The translations under genes were made by a program, and so were the position numbers. The notes below the pieces were generated by a model. That model worked only from the letters and a program-made list of their open reading frames with translations. It did not search any database and was not told where the DNA came from. Shown here one piece after another: positions 17,407-26,284 of a stretch of DNA of 64,000 nucleotides (position 1 is its first letter; the number at the start of each line of letters is the position of its first letter). The stretch covers positions 134,006 to 198,005 of the forward strand of contig QFQU01000002.1 of NCBI GenBank assembly GCA_003248965.1, in the 5' to 3' direction. The DNA comes from Brevundimonas sp. (GTDB lineage Bacteria > Pseudomonadota > Alphaproteobacteria > Caulobacterales > Caulobacteraceae).

Positions 17407-18921
17407 ATGGCCGACATCCTGACCCCCGCCCTCGGTGAATCCGTCACCGAAGCCACCATCGCCAAATGGACCAAGAAGGTCGGCGACGCGGTCAAGAAGG
17501 ACGAACTGCTCGTCGAGCTTGAAACCGACAAGGTCTCGCTGGAAGTCGTGGCGCCCGCCAACGGCGTCCTGGCCGACATCAAGGCCGCCGAGGGCGACAC
17601 CGTCGTGCCGGGAACCGTCCTGGGCGTGGTGAGCGAGGGCGCGGCCGCCGCCGCTCCCGCCGCCCCTAAGGCCGCCGCGCCGAAGGGCGAAGCCAAGGCC
17701 GCTCCGGCCGCTGCTGCGAGCGCCATCGACATCACCGTGCCGGTGATGGGCGAAAGCGTCGCCGAAGGCTCCATGGGCAAGTGGCTCAAGAAATCGGGCG
17801 ATGCGGTCAAGAAGGACGAACTGCTGGTCGAGATCGAGACCGACAAGGTCGCGGTCGAGGTTTCGGCCCCCGCCGACGGCGTCCTGACCATCGCCGCCGA
17901 CGAAGGCGCGACCGTCACCCCGGGCCAGAAGATCGGTTCGGTTTCGGGATCTGGGGCCGGCGCAGCCCCCGCCGCTGCTCCGGCTCCGGCCGCTGCGGCG
18001 CCGGCCAACACCGGATCGGCCCAGGTTTCGGGAGCAAAGAACGACGCCCTGTCGCCGGCCGTCCAGCGCGTGGTCGCCGAAAACAATCTGGACCCCAAGG
18101 CCATCGCCGCCACGGGCCCCAAGGGCAACATCACCAAGGGCGACGCCATCGCCGCCATCGGCCAGGCCTCGGCTCCGGCCCCTGTCGCCGCTGCTGCGCC
18201 TGCCGCGCCGCGCGCCCTGGCCCCACGCGAAGAGCGGGTGAAGATGACGCGCCTGCGTCAGACCATCGCCCGCCGCCTGAAGGAATCGCAGAACACGGCC
18301 GCCCAGCTGACCACCTTCAATGAGGTGGACATGACCAACATCATGGCCCTGCGCGCCCAGTACAAGGACGCTTTCGAGAAGCGCCACGGCGTGAAGCTGG
18401 GCTTCATGTCCTTCTTCACCAAGGCGGTGGTCGCGGCCCTGCACGAAATCCCGGCCGTCAACGCCGAGATCGACGGCACGGACATCATCTACAAGAACCA
18501 TTACGACATCGGCGTCGCCGTCGGCACCGACAAGGGTCTGGTGGTTCCGGTCCTGCGCGACGCGGACACCCTGACCCTGGCCGGGATCGAGAAGGGCATC
18601 GCCGCCCTGGGCAAGGCCGCCCGCGACGGCGCCCTGACTATGGACCAGATGCAGGGCGGCACCTTCACCATCACCAACGGCGGCACCTATGGCTCGCTGA
18701 TGTCGACGCCGATCCTGAACGCGCCGCAATCGGGCATCCTGGGCATGCACAATATCGTCCAGCGCCCGATGGCGGTGAACGGCGAGGTCAAGATTCGCCC
18801 CATGATGTATCTGGCCCTCAGCTACGATCACCGCATCGTGGACGGCAAGGAGGCGGTCACATTCCTGGTCCGCGTCAAGGAACTGCTGGAAGACCCGCAG
18901 CGGGCCCTGTTGGACCTGTAA
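17407..18921 (+). CDS. sucB: Dihydrolipoyllysine succinyltransferase (2-oxoglutarate dehydrogenase E2) with two lipoyl domains
   Basis: Core of the 2-oxoglutarate dehydrogenase complex. It is 504 residues, about 100 longer than the usual roughly 400, because there are two lipoyl domains (about 2-78 and 107-183) with lipoylation sites at Lys42 (ETDKVSLEV) and Lys147 (ETDKVAVEV), separated by Ala/Pro linkers. A peripheral-subunit-binding domain (about 213-249) and the catalytic domain (about 275-504) with His475 and Asp479 in DHRIVDG follow. The two lipoyl domains share a 23-base identical stretch (17488-17510 and 17803-17825), which suggests recent duplication or conversion. The E3 gene lpd is not downstream. 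Confidence 0.96.
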   Translation: MADILTPALGESVTEATIAKWTKKVGDAVKKDELLVELETDKVSLEVVAPANGVLADIKAAEGDTVVPGTVLGVVSEGAAAAAPAAPKAAAPKGEAKAAPAAAASAIDITVPVMGESVAEGSMGKWLKKSGDAVKKDELLVEIETDKVAVEVSAPADGVLTIAADEGATVTPGQKIGSVSGSGAGAAPAAAPAPAAAAPANTGSAQVSGAKNDALSPAVQRVVAENNLDPKAIAATGPKGNITKGDAIAAIGQASAPAPVAAAAPAAPRALAPREERVKMTRLRQTIARRLKESQNTAAQLTTFNEVDMTNIMALRAQYKDAFEKRHGVKLGFMSFFTKAVVAALHEIPAVNAEIDGTDIIYKNHYDIGVAVGTDKGLVVPVLRDADTLTLAGIEKGIAALGKAARDGALTMDQMQGGTFTITNGGTYGSLMSTPILNAPQSGILGMHNIVQRPMAVNGEVKIRPMMYLALSYDHRIVDGKEAVTFLVRVKELLEDPQRALLDL

Positions 18922-18927
18922 GTCACG

Positions 18928-18957
18928 AAGGGGCGGCCGATCAGGCCGCCCCTTTTT
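18928..18957 (+). terminator. Intrinsic terminator of sucAB
   Basis: Perfect 11-bp stem (AAGGGGCGGCC / GGCCGCCCCTT) with a GATCA loop and a run of five Ts, directly after sucB. Confidence 0.88.
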
Positions 18958-18978
18958 GTTAACGTAAAGGGTTCGCCG

Positions 18979-19602
18979 ATGCTGACGCTGCACACCGCCC
19001 CCGGCTCCTGCAGCCGCGCCAGCCATATCGCGCTGGAGGAGGCGGGGCTGGACTATCAGGCCCGCTACGTCGACTTCGCTCGCGGCGATCAGCGCCAGCC
19101 CGAGTTCCTGGCGATCAATCCCAAGGGGCGCGTGCCCGCCCTGGTCACAGATCGCGGCGTCCTGACCGAGGGACCGGCCATCCTGGCCTATGTCGCCGCC
19201 CTGGCGCCCGAAGCCAGGCTGGCGCCGACCGATCCATTCGACTTCGCCCGGATGCAGGCCTTCAACCTCTATCTGGCCACCACCATCCATGTCGCCCACG
19301 CTCACGGCCGACGCGCCGCCCGCTGGAGCGACGACCCCGCCGCCCAGGCCAGCATGGCCGCCAAGGTCAGCGAGAACATGAGCGCGGGCTTCGACCTGAT
19401 CGAGGCAGGGCTGGATGGCGAATGGGTGATGGGCGACGCCTATTCGGTCGCCGATCCCTATCTGTTCGTCTTCTCGGGCTGGTTGGCCGGCGACGGCGTG
19501 GACATCGCCCGGTTCCCCAAGGTCGCGGATCATTTCCAGCGTATGGCCCGGCGTCCCGCCGTCCAGCGCGTCCTGACCTGGGAGGCCGCGCGAGCGGACT
19601 GA
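18979..19602 (+). CDS. Glutathione S-transferase family protein
   Basis: A 207-residue cytosolic GST. The N-terminal thioredoxin fold (about 1-77) shows LHTAPGSCSRASHIALEEAG, the cis-proline region NPKGRVPAL and TEGPAILAYVA, which binds the glutathione gamma-glutamyl group. An all-helical C-terminal domain ends with WLAGDGVDIARFPKVADH. Ser or Cys near position 9-11 is the likely catalytic residue, typical of bacterial beta-class enzymes. It sits where an lpd gene might be expected after sucB, but it is separated by a terminator and is probably unrelated to the suc operon. Confidence 0.85.
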   Translation: MLTLHTAPGSCSRASHIALEEAGLDYQARYVDFARGDQRQPEFLAINPKGRVPALVTDRGVLTEGPAILAYVAALAPEARLAPTDPFDFARMQAFNLYLATTIHVAHAHGRRAARWSDDPAAQASMAAKVSENMSAGFDLIEAGLDGEWVMGDAYSVADPYLFVFSGWLAGDGVDIARFPKVADHFQRMARRPAVQRVLTWEAARAD

Positions 19603-19706
19603 AAAACCAACGGTTGTGTCTTTCCGGCGTCGGTCAGGGTACGATCATCAGCCAAGTTTGATTTATCGCATTTCGCACCGCCCGATTTCATGGCCATATT
19701 CTCGCC

Positions 19707-20096
19707 ATGGAGTGGGCAGCGCGCGCGATCGGGGTGTTTTACGTCTTGGGCGGACTGATGCTCCTGTATCAAGCCTGGCTTAACTGGCGCCTCCAGCAGG
19801 CCCTGTCGCACCTGGTCTCCACCTCCTTCAACGACCAGCTGGCGGATGGCGTGATCGCGCTGGGCGGTCTTATGGTCCTGGCCTCGGGCCTGGCGCTGGC
19901 GGCGCTCAGCGCCTGGGCGGTCATCGCGTTTTCGGCGGGCTGGGCGATACAGGCGGCCTATCTGCTGTGGGCCAATCGTTCGAACCTGGACGATCCACCA
20001 GCCGCCGGACGCCGCCGGGCGGTTCACGCCTTCGCCGGCTACACCGCCGCGACGGCCCTGGTCCTGCTGCTGCCGCTGACCGGCGTGCTGGACTGA
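19707..20096 (+). CDS. Small membrane protein of unknown function
   Basis: A 129-residue protein with four hydrophobic segments (AIGVFYVLGGLMLLYQAWL, GVIALGGLMVLASGLALAAL, WAVIAFSAGWAIQAAYLLW, YTAATALVLLLPLTGVL), consistent with a four-helix inner-membrane protein. I do not recognise a family. It is convergent with prfA (stops 4 bases apart), the place where prmC would lie in many alphaproteobacteria. Coding is supported by the coherent membrane topology. Confidence 0.65.
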   Translation: MEWAARAIGVFYVLGGLMLLYQAWLNWRLQQALSHLVSTSFNDQLADGVIALGGLMVLASGLALAALSAWAVIAFSAGWAIQAAYLLWANRSNLDDPPAAGRRRAVHAFAGYTAATALVLLLPLTGVLD

Positions 20097-20100
20097 CGCC

Positions 20101-21168
20101 TCAGCCGAACTCGGCTTCCAGATCGGCCAGGCGCGCGGCCTGGTCCTCGGCGATCAGGGCGTCCAGCAGGGGGTCGATCTCGCCTTCCAGTATCTGCGGC
20201 AGGCTGTGCAGGGTCAGGCCGATCCGGTGGTCGGTCACGCGCCCCTGCGGGAAGTTGTAGGTGCGGATGCGTTCGGACCGGTCGCCCGACCCTACCTGGG
20301 ACTTGCGCGAGTCGGCCCGCGCCAGATCCTTGGCCTGGCGCTGCATGTCGTACAGCCGCACCCGCAGGTTCTTCATCGCCTTGTCGCGGTTCACGTGCTG
20401 CGACTTCTCCGACGAGGTGACGACGATGCCCGTGGGCAGGTGGGTGATCCGCACGGCCGAATCGGTCTTGTTGACGTGCTGGCCGCCCGCGCCGGAACTG
20501 CGGAAGGTGTCGATGCGGATGTCCTGGTCGCGGATCTCGATCTCGACGTCCTCGACCTCGGGCAGGACGGCGACCGTGGCCGCCGAGGTGTGGATGCGTC
20601 CGCCGGCCTCGGTCGTCGGCACGCGCTGGACCCGATGCACCCCGCTTTCGAACTTCAGCCGGCCGAAGACGCCGTCGCCGGTGACGGTGGCGACGATCTC
20701 CTTGTAGCCGCCGGCGTCGCCCTCGGACACGCTGTCGATCTCCACCCGCCAGCCGCGCGTGGAGGCGTAGCGCGAATACATGCGGAACAGGTCGCCAGCG
20801 AACAGGGCCGCCTCGTCCCCGCCGGTGCCGGCGCGCACCTCCAGCACGGCCGAGGCGTTCTCGTCCGCATCGCGCGGCGCCAGCAGCAGGGCGACCTGAC
20901 GTTCCAGCTCGGGCAGACGGTCGGTCAGGGCGCGAAGCTCGTCCTCGGCCATGGCCGCCATTTCGGGATCGGCGGTCATCGCCTCCAGGTCCGCCATCTC
21001 GGCGCGGACGCGCGCCAGGCCCTGAACGGCGTCGGCGACGGGCTTCAGTTCGGCGTGCTCCTTGGACAGGCGCACGATCTCGGCCCCGTCGGTCGCCGCG
21101 CCCATGCGGGCCTCGACCTCGTGGAAACGGTCGAGCACCTGATCGAGACGGGCCTGGGGCAGTCGCAA
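20101..21168 (-). CDS. prfA: Peptide chain release factor 1
   Basis: Recognises UAA and UAG in the ribosomal A site and triggers peptide release. It is 355 residues, with the catalytic GGQ at 228-230 in SSGAGGQHVNKTDSAVRITHLPTG and the codon-reading PxT at 184-186 in RVPTTEAGGRIHTS. The tripeptide is Pro-Thr-Thr rather than the Pro-Ala-Thr of E. coli. The only start that gives the family N-terminus (RLPQARLDQVLDRF) is TTG at 21168. An ATG 17 bases upstream is out of frame. prmC, the usual downstream neighbour that methylates the GGQ glutamine, is not here. Confidence 0.95.
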   Translation of the reverse strand: MRLPQARLDQVLDRFHEVEARMGAATDGAEIVRLSKEHAELKPVADAVQGLARVRAEMADLEAMTADPEMAAMAEDELRALTDRLPELERQVALLLAPRDADENASAVLEVRAGTGGDEAALFAGDLFRMYSRYASTRGWRVEIDSVSEGDAGGYKEIVATVTGDGVFGRLKFESGVHRVQRVPTTEAGGRIHTSAATVAVLPEVEDVEIEIRDQDIRIDTFRSSGAGGQHVNKTDSAVRITHLPTGIVVTSSEKSQHVNRDKAMKNLRVRLYDMQRQAKDLARADSRKSQVGSGDRSERIRTYNFPQGRVTDHRIGLTLHSLPQILEGEIDPLLDALIAEDQAARLADLEAEFG

Positions 21169-21349
21169 GAGGAAGACATCCTGAGGGAGAGGGAGTGAGG
21201 GGCGTCCTTACCCGGCGCGGATGCGCCTGTCGATTGCGGGCGCGCCGTCGATCCGATGGTCAACTCTTGGTCACGATGGCGTCAGGCGCGGTGACGGATC
21301 GCCCCTGGACCGTTTAGCTGACGCCCAGCCACCGCCCAGGAGGATGTCC

Positions 21350-21985
21350 ATGTTCGATCGCCCCCAATCTTCCGTCGCTTCCGACACAGGCCCCGATCAG
21401 ATAGCCGTCGCCGAAAGCGTCGAGCGGCTGTGCCGACTGTACGACGACCGCCTGGACCAGGCAGGCCAGGCCCTGTCGCCGCGCGACCTGCAGGAGTTGA
21501 ACGCCCTGGCCGCCGTCTACGACCTGGACATCCAGCGGCCGGCGCAGGACGTCTGGCGCGACCTGCGGGCCGTCCTGGTGCGTCAGGCGCCGGTTGCGGG
21601 CGAACGGGCGACGAGCCCCGAAGGCCATGCCCTGACCCTGCTGGTGGTGGAGGACGACCCGGACGCGGCCGCCTCCCTGACCGAACTGCTCGGCGAGGCG
21701 GGCCACAACGTCATCGGACCGTTTCACAGCGCCGCGGCGGCCGAGGCGGCGGCGGCCCTGCACGACATCGACGCGGCCCTGCTGGACATCAATCTGTCGG
21801 ATCAGATGACGGGGGTGGATCTGGCCCGCACCCTGCGCGACCGCTGGGCCGTGCGGGTCATCTTCACCTCCGGCGACGTGGCGGCGGCAGCGCGCCATGC
21901 CGATCTGGCCGAGGCGCTTTTGCTGAAGCCCTACAACGGCGCCCAGATACTGGAGGTCGTGGATCGCCTGGCCGCCAAGGCCTGA
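21350..21985 (+). CDS. Single-receiver response regulator
   Basis: A 211-residue protein with a helical N-terminal region of about 95 residues (ESVERLCRLYDDRLDQAGQALS) and one CheY-like receiver (about 98-208). The receiver shows VVEDDPD (acidic pocket), the phospho-acceptor Asp in ALLDINLSD, FTSGD and the conserved Lys in LLKPY. There is no DNA-binding or enzymatic output domain. AGGAGG at 21338-21343 lies six bases before the ATG at 21350, which decides this start over an in-frame ATG at 21344 that touches it. It is followed after four bases by a TauE-type permease. Receiver-only proteins usually act by protein-protein contact in a phosphorelay. Confidence 0.85.
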   Translation: MFDRPQSSVASDTGPDQIAVAESVERLCRLYDDRLDQAGQALSPRDLQELNALAAVYDLDIQRPAQDVWRDLRAVLVRQAPVAGERATSPEGHALTLLVVEDDPDAAASLTELLGEAGHNVIGPFHSAAAAEAAAALHDIDAALLDINLSDQMTGVDLARTLRDRWAVRVIFTSGDVAAAARHADLAEALLLKPYNGAQILEVVDRLAAKA

Positions 21986-21989
21986 CCGG

Positions 21990-22766
21990 ATGGAAGACTT
22001 CCTGCTGTTTCTGGTGGTGGGTTTCCTGGCCCAGATGGTCGATGGCGCCCTGGGCATGGCCTATGGGGTCATCTCCTCCACCGTCCTGTTGTCGTTCGGG
22101 GTGCCGCCGGCGACGGCGTCCGCCAGCGTCCACGCCGCGGAAGTCTTCACCACCGCCGCCTCGGCCGGGTCGCACACGGTCAACAAGAACGTGAACTGGA
22201 AGCTGTTCGCCCCCCTGGCCCTGGGCGGCGTTGTCGGCGGGGGCGCGGGCGCCTTCCTGCTGACCAGCATCGACGGCGACGCCATCCGGCCCTGGATCAC
22301 CGCCTATCTGGCGATCATGGGCCTGGTCATCATCTGGCGCGCGACGCGACAGACGCGCGAGCGGCTGTTTCCCCGCCGTTTCGCCGGGCCGCTGGGCCTG
22401 GTCGGCGGCTTCTTCGACGCCGTGGGCGGAGGCGGCTGGGGGCCGACGGTCACGACCACCCTGGTCGGCTCGGGCCAGGACCCGCGCGTGTCGATCGGCA
22501 CCACCAATACGGCCGAGTTCTTCGTCACCTCGGCGGTGTCGGCTACCTTCCTGGTCGCCCTGCTGACCGGCCACTGGCAGGAGGCGGAAGGCATCGCCAC
22601 CCACGCCACGGCGGTAGCGGGGCTGGTGCTGGGCGGCCTGGTCGCCGCGCCCTTCGCCGGGATCATCGCCCGCATCGCACCGCGCCGGGCCTTGACCTAT
22701 GGCGTCGGGGCCGTCGTCCTGCTGTCGGCCGGCTACCAGGCGCTGCGACTGTTCAAGCTGATCTGA
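21990..22766 (+). CDS. TauE/SafE-family sulfite or anion exporter
   Basis: A 258-residue inner-membrane protein with about eight hydrophobic segments and the two internal family motifs (GFLAQMVDGALGMAYGV near the start and VGGFFDAVGGGGWGPTVT in the middle). The family moves sulfite, sulfoacetate and similar organosulfur anions. It starts four bases after the response-regulator stop and is probably co-transcribed. No sulfur-metabolism genes are nearby, so the substrate is unassigned. Confidence 0.87.
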   Translation: MEDFLLFLVVGFLAQMVDGALGMAYGVISSTVLLSFGVPPATASASVHAAEVFTTAASAGSHTVNKNVNWKLFAPLALGGVVGGGAGAFLLTSIDGDAIRPWITAYLAIMGLVIIWRATRQTRERLFPRRFAGPLGLVGGFFDAVGGGGWGPTVTTTLVGSGQDPRVSIGTTNTAEFFVTSAVSATFLVALLTGHWQEAEGIATHATAVAGLVLGGLVAAPFAGIIARIAPRRALTYGVGAVVLLSAGYQALRLFKLI

Positions 22767-22825
22767 CAAGCCAGCGGCGCCGGACCCGAAGACCCGACGC
22801 CGCCCTGGTTCGGCATCCGGTCAGC

Positions 22826-23353
22826 TTACCGCGCGCGGGCGCGGAAGCGCGTCAGGAAGGTCTTGATGTTTTCGCGGATCGAGGCTTCGTTGGCCATGCG
22901 CAGTCGCTCGGTCGCCAGCAGGGACTGGCCCATGGAAGCCGTGCCCGTGGCGGCCACCGTCTCGTCGAACAGGACCCGCTCGGCGCGCGTGACCGTATAG
23001 CGGACCTGGCTGATCACCGACAGGTCGAAGCCCGCCAACGGCTGTTTCAGGTCGATCAGGGACGCCGAAACCGTCATCGGCTGACCCTCCGTTCCCATAT
23101 AGCCGGCGGCGGCGAGCGAGTTCTCCAGCGCGGTCTTGAAGTCGGCGTTGGAGACCTGGGAGGTCCAAAGCGGATTGGTGCCTTGCCCGCCCGAGACGGT
23201 CACGGTGGTGACGGCGTGATAGCCCAGGTCGCTCGATGAGGCGGTCAGGCCCGGCGTGGCGGGCAGGGTCATCAGGGCCGGGTTGGACGGGCTGGCGCAG
23301 GCGGCCAGGCCCATCAGGGCGACGACGGCCGCGCCGACGGCGAGACGGCGCAT
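22826..23353 (-). CDS. Lipoprotein of unknown function
   Basis: A 175-residue predicted lipoprotein (MRRLAVGAAVVALMGLAAC, lipobox LAAC). The body contains NADFKTALENSLAAAGY and a beta-rich middle (VISQVRYTVTRAERVLFDETV), then FLTRFRARAR. I do not recognise a named family, although the pattern is common in caulobacters. The reading frame is open for another 133 codons upstream, but that part is a shadow of the neighbouring lipoprotein gene. The ATG at 23353 comes two bases after that gene's stop, so the two are translationally linked. Confidence 0.7.
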   Translation of the reverse strand: MRRLAVGAAVVALMGLAACASPSNPALMTLPATPGLTASSSDLGYHAVTTVTVSGGQGTNPLWTSQVSNADFKTALENSLAAAGYMGTEGQPMTVSASLIDLKQPLAGFDLSVISQVRYTVTRAERVLFDETVAATGTASMGQSLLATERLRMANEASIRENIKTFLTRFRARAR

Positions 23354-23355
23354 CC

Positions 23356-23826
23356 TCAGCGCGTCCCCGCCGGGGCGGGCGCGACCGGCGCCGGCGTCCG
23401 CGCCGCCGCCGCTTCCTCGGCCGGGGTGCGCAGCGTCACCGTCAGCGGATTGGGCTTCAGATCGTTGAGGGCCCCTGAGGTGGCGTCCACCGCCCCGCCG
23501 ATCAGGCCGCCGACCAGGACGTTGCCGGCCAGGGCCGCGCCGCCCGCGCCGGACATGCTGCTGGTCACTTCCACGGTCTGGGAGACGTAGCCGTCCTTGG
23601 ACACGGTCACGTTGAACCCGTCCTTGCGCGACATGCGGAAGGTGCAGGGGGTCGAGACGCACTCGAAGCCGTTCGAGGTGGTGACGTGCGCGCCGGGAGG
23701 GGTGCTCTCGACGGTGAATTGCTGGGTGGTGCCGCGCGTCATCGTGGCGCAAGCCGGCACGGAAAGCGCCACGCCGACGAGCGCGAGCGCACGCACGCCG
23801 AAGCGCGCGACAGTCTTGGAAATCAT
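23356..23826 (-). CDS. PEGA-like lipoprotein
   Basis: A 156-residue lipoprotein (signal ending SVPACAT). It carries the PEGA-like pattern FTVESTPPGAHVTTSNGFECVSTPCTF followed by KDGFNVTVSKDGYVSQTVEV, a beta-sandwich repeat found on bacterial surface proteins. A glycine-rich hydrophobic stretch (AALAGNVLVGGLIGGAVDA) lies near residue 105, and the tail is Ala/Pro-rich. Homologues are sometimes mislabelled translation initiation factor. It is the first of a two-gene unit with the lipoprotein at 22826-23353. Confidence 0.72.
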   Translation of the reverse strand: MISKTVARFGVRALALVGVALSVPACATMTRGTTQQFTVESTPPGAHVTTSNGFECVSTPCTFRMSRKDGFNVTVSKDGYVSQTVEVTSSMSGAGGAALAGNVLVGGLIGGAVDATSGALNDLKPNPLTVTLRTPAEEAAAARTPAPVAPAPAGTR

Positions 23827-23965
23827 GGAAGCCCCATATCAGAACGACCCGCCTCCCCGACGGGTCTAAAGCGCAGGTTGCATAGCGGCGGTACGCGCGT
23901 CAATCACGGATCGGTGACGCTTGACCGCCAGGACGACCGCCACGGTGCGGCGGCTTGTCGCAGGG

Positions 23966-25102
23966 CTATTCCGCCGCCTGGACCTCGGCGGCGCGGGCGG
24001 CGGTCAGTTCGGCGGCCTTCTGTTCGACCAGGTCGACGATGTGGTCGATCATGCCGTCGTTGGCCTGTTTGTGGGCGATCTTGCCGTTCAGATAGATCAT
24101 GCCCGCGCCCTTGCCGCCGCCGGTGAAGCCGATGTCGGTATAGAGGGCCTCGCCCGGGCCGTTCACGACGCAGCCGATGATCGACAGGCTCATGGGCGTG
24201 GAGATATGGGCCAGCTTCTCTTCCAGAAGGGCCACCGTCTCGATGACGTTGAAACCCTGACGTGCGCACGAGGGGCAGGCGATGATGTTGACCCCCCGGT
24301 GGCGCAGACCCAGCGATTTCAGGATGTCGAAGCCGACCTTGATCTCCTCGACCGGATCGGCGGCCAGGGATACGCGGATGGTGTCGCCGATCCCGGCCCA
24401 CAGCATCGACCCCAGGCCGATGGCGGACTTGATCGTGCCGGTGCGCAAGGGCCCCGCCTCGGTCACGCCCAAATGAAGCGGGCAGTCGATCGCCTCAGCC
24501 AGTTGCTGATAGGCGGCGACGGTCAGGAAGGGGTCGGACGCCTTCACCGAGATCTTGAACTCGTGGAAGTCGTGGTCCTGCAGGATGCGGGCGTGATTCA
24601 GGGCGCTTTCGACCATGGCGTCGGGGCAGGGCTCGCCGTATTTTTCCAGCAGTTCCTTTTCCAGCGAGCCGGCGTTGACGCCGATCCGCATCGAACAGCC
24701 GTTGTCCTTGGCCGCCTGAATGACGTCGCGGACGCGGTCGGCCGAACCGATGTTGCCCGGATTGATGCGCAGGCAGGCGGCGCCCGCCTCGGCCGCCTCG
24801 ATGCCGCGCTTGTAGTGGAAGTGGATGTCGGCGACCAAGGGGACCTTGGCCTCGCGCACGATGGTCTTGAAGGCGGCGGTCGACTCTACGTCGGGGCAGG
24901 AGACGCGCACGATGTCGGCGCCGGCCTCTTCCAGCTGGCGGATCTGGTCGATCGTCGCGGCGGCGTCGGACGTCGGCGTATTAGTCATCGACTGGACGCT
25001 GATCGGGGCGTCGCCGCCCACCAGAACGGAGCCGACGCGGATCTGGCGGCTCTTGCGGCGCTCGATATGGCGCCAGGGGCGGACGTGGGTATGGTCGCTC
25101 AT
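23966..25102 (-). CDS. ispG: 4-hydroxy-3-methylbut-2-en-1-yl diphosphate synthase (flavodoxin)
   Basis: Iron-sulfur enzyme of the MEP isoprenoid pathway that converts MEcPP to HMBPP. It is 378 residues. The TIM-barrel half contains VQSMTNTPTSDAAATI and LVADIHFHYKRG, and the C-terminal ferredoxin-like half carries the cluster cysteines in CPSCARQGF and CVVNGPGEA. It stands 48 bases downstream of the RodZ-like gene on the same strand, so the two may be co-transcribed. Confidence 0.96.
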   Translation of the reverse strand: MSDHTHVRPWRHIERRKSRQIRVGSVLVGGDAPISVQSMTNTPTSDAAATIDQIRQLEEAGADIVRVSCPDVESTAAFKTIVREAKVPLVADIHFHYKRGIEAAEAGAACLRINPGNIGSADRVRDVIQAAKDNGCSMRIGVNAGSLEKELLEKYGEPCPDAMVESALNHARILQDHDFHEFKISVKASDPFLTVAAYQQLAEAIDCPLHLGVTEAGPLRTGTIKSAIGLGSMLWAGIGDTIRVSLAADPVEEIKVGFDILKSLGLRHRGVNIIACPSCARQGFNVIETVALLEEKLAHISTPMSLSIIGCVVNGPGEALYTDIGFTGGGKGAGMIYLNGKIAHKQANDGMIDHIVDLVEQKAAELTAARAAEVQAAE

Positions 25103-25150
25103 CGGGTGCTCATATAGGCCGAGGATGACGACGGGACCACGGCGGACCGA

Positions 25151-26284
25151 TCAGTTGGGCGCGGAAACGGGCGCGACGGGCGGCGGCGTCGCAGCCGAGG
25201 GCGGCGCAGGCGACGGCGCGGCCGCCGGGACGCGGGCGGCGGTCTGGGCCTGCGCTTGAGCCTGCGCTTGAGCCTGGGCCTGGGCGCGCGCCTGGGCCTC
25301 GGCCAACTGACGGGTCGCCTGGCCCGCGCGGGCGTTCAACTGCGCCAGCGGCGTCAGAACGGCCGGCAGGGCCCCGCCGTATTCGCCGTTCAGATACACG
25401 TCGAAGGCGGCCGGATCCGAGACGTCGATGGTCGCCGCAGCCGCCAGGGGGGCGCGCCACGCCTCTCCGGCGGCCATCTGACGGGCGAACAGGGCCTGAC
25501 CGTCGCCGATACGGACCACGAGCGCGCCGGGCTTGCGGGCCTGGATCACCACCTGGGAGGCGTTGGCCGGCGCCCCATAGACGGCGCCGCGCGGATTGAA
25601 CGCCTTCTGTACCGGCCCCTGCTCCTTGGCGGCGGCCAGGGCGGCCATGGCCTCCGGGTCGTTCGGATCGACCCCGGCCAGCTGAGCCTCCAGGCCCGGG
25701 GTGACATAGAGGGCTGGGGTCGTCTGGTCGGGCGGGGCGGCCCTGGGCGCGCCCAGGGCGATCGGCGCGCCGTCGGCGCGGGCGCGCCAGGCGTCGGGCA
25801 CGGCGGCGATGTCGGAGGCGCGAGGGGCGCGCAGCAGGCTGATACGCTGAAACACGTTCCAGCCGATCACGGCCAGAACCACGACGGCGATCCCGGCGAC
25901 GATGCGCGGCGACTGGCGCTTCATGTCCTCGAAGGCGATGCCGACCGGCGGCTTCAGCGGCGTGGTGGTGTCGGGACTTTCGCGCTTGAACCGCTCCACC
26001 GCCGACTGCTCGTCCAGGCCCAGGGCGGCGGCGTAGGCGCGGACATAGCCGATGGCGAAGACGCGCGACGGCAGGGACGACCAGTCATTCTGCTCCAGGG
26101 CGGTCAGGAAGCGGCGGTGGACCTTGGTCTCGGCGGCCAGTTCGGCCAGGGACTTGCCCGAACGGTCGCGCGCCGTGCGCAGGCCCTCGCCCAGGGTCGC
26201 GGCCGCGTCGAGGACATGACCCATGTCCTGTCCGTCCGAAGAAGCCTGCGACTGGTCGGGACCCGATCCCGCTGACAGCGTCAT
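25151..26284 (-). CDS. RodZ-like helix-turn-helix protein with DUF4115 domain
   Basis: A 377-residue single-pass membrane protein. A cytoplasmic Cro/C1-type helix-turn-helix (about 30-100: LGEGLRTARDRSGKSLAELAAETKVHRRFLTALEQNDW) is followed by a transmembrane helix (IVAGIAVVVLAVIGWNVF, about 150) and a periplasmic DUF4115 domain (VVIQARKPGALVVRIGDGQALFAR, FDVYLNGEYGG). This is the architecture of RodZ, which links MreB to the cell-wall machinery. An Ala-Gln repeat near residue 345 is encoded by a 12-base tandem repeat around 25249-25285. The ATG at 26284 is preferred over a start 20 codons upstream, which has no supporting motif. Confidence 0.8.
   Translation of the reverse strand: MTLSAGSGPDQSQASSDGQDMGHVLDAAATLGEGLRTARDRSGKSLAELAAETKVHRRFLTALEQNDWSSLPSRVFAIGYVRAYAAALGLDEQSAVERFKRESPDTTTPLKPPVGIAFEDMKRQSPRIVAGIAVVVLAVIGWNVFQRISLLRAPRASDIAAVPDAWRARADGAPIALGAPRAAPPDQTTPALYVTPGLEAQLAGVDPNDPEAMAALAAAKEQGPVQKAFNPRGAVYGAPANASQVVIQARKPGALVVRIGDGQALFARQMAAGEAWRAPLAAAATIDVSDPAAFDVYLNGEYGGALPAVLTPLAQLNARAGQATRQLAEAQARAQAQAQAQAQAQAQTAARVPAAAPSPAPPSAATPPPVAPVSAPN

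Noticed and set aside
22826..23752. Single 308-residue protein covering both small lipoproteins
   Set aside because: The first 133 codons lie over the PEGA-like lipoprotein in another frame and are Arg/His-rich. The real gene starts at 23353 with its own signal peptide.
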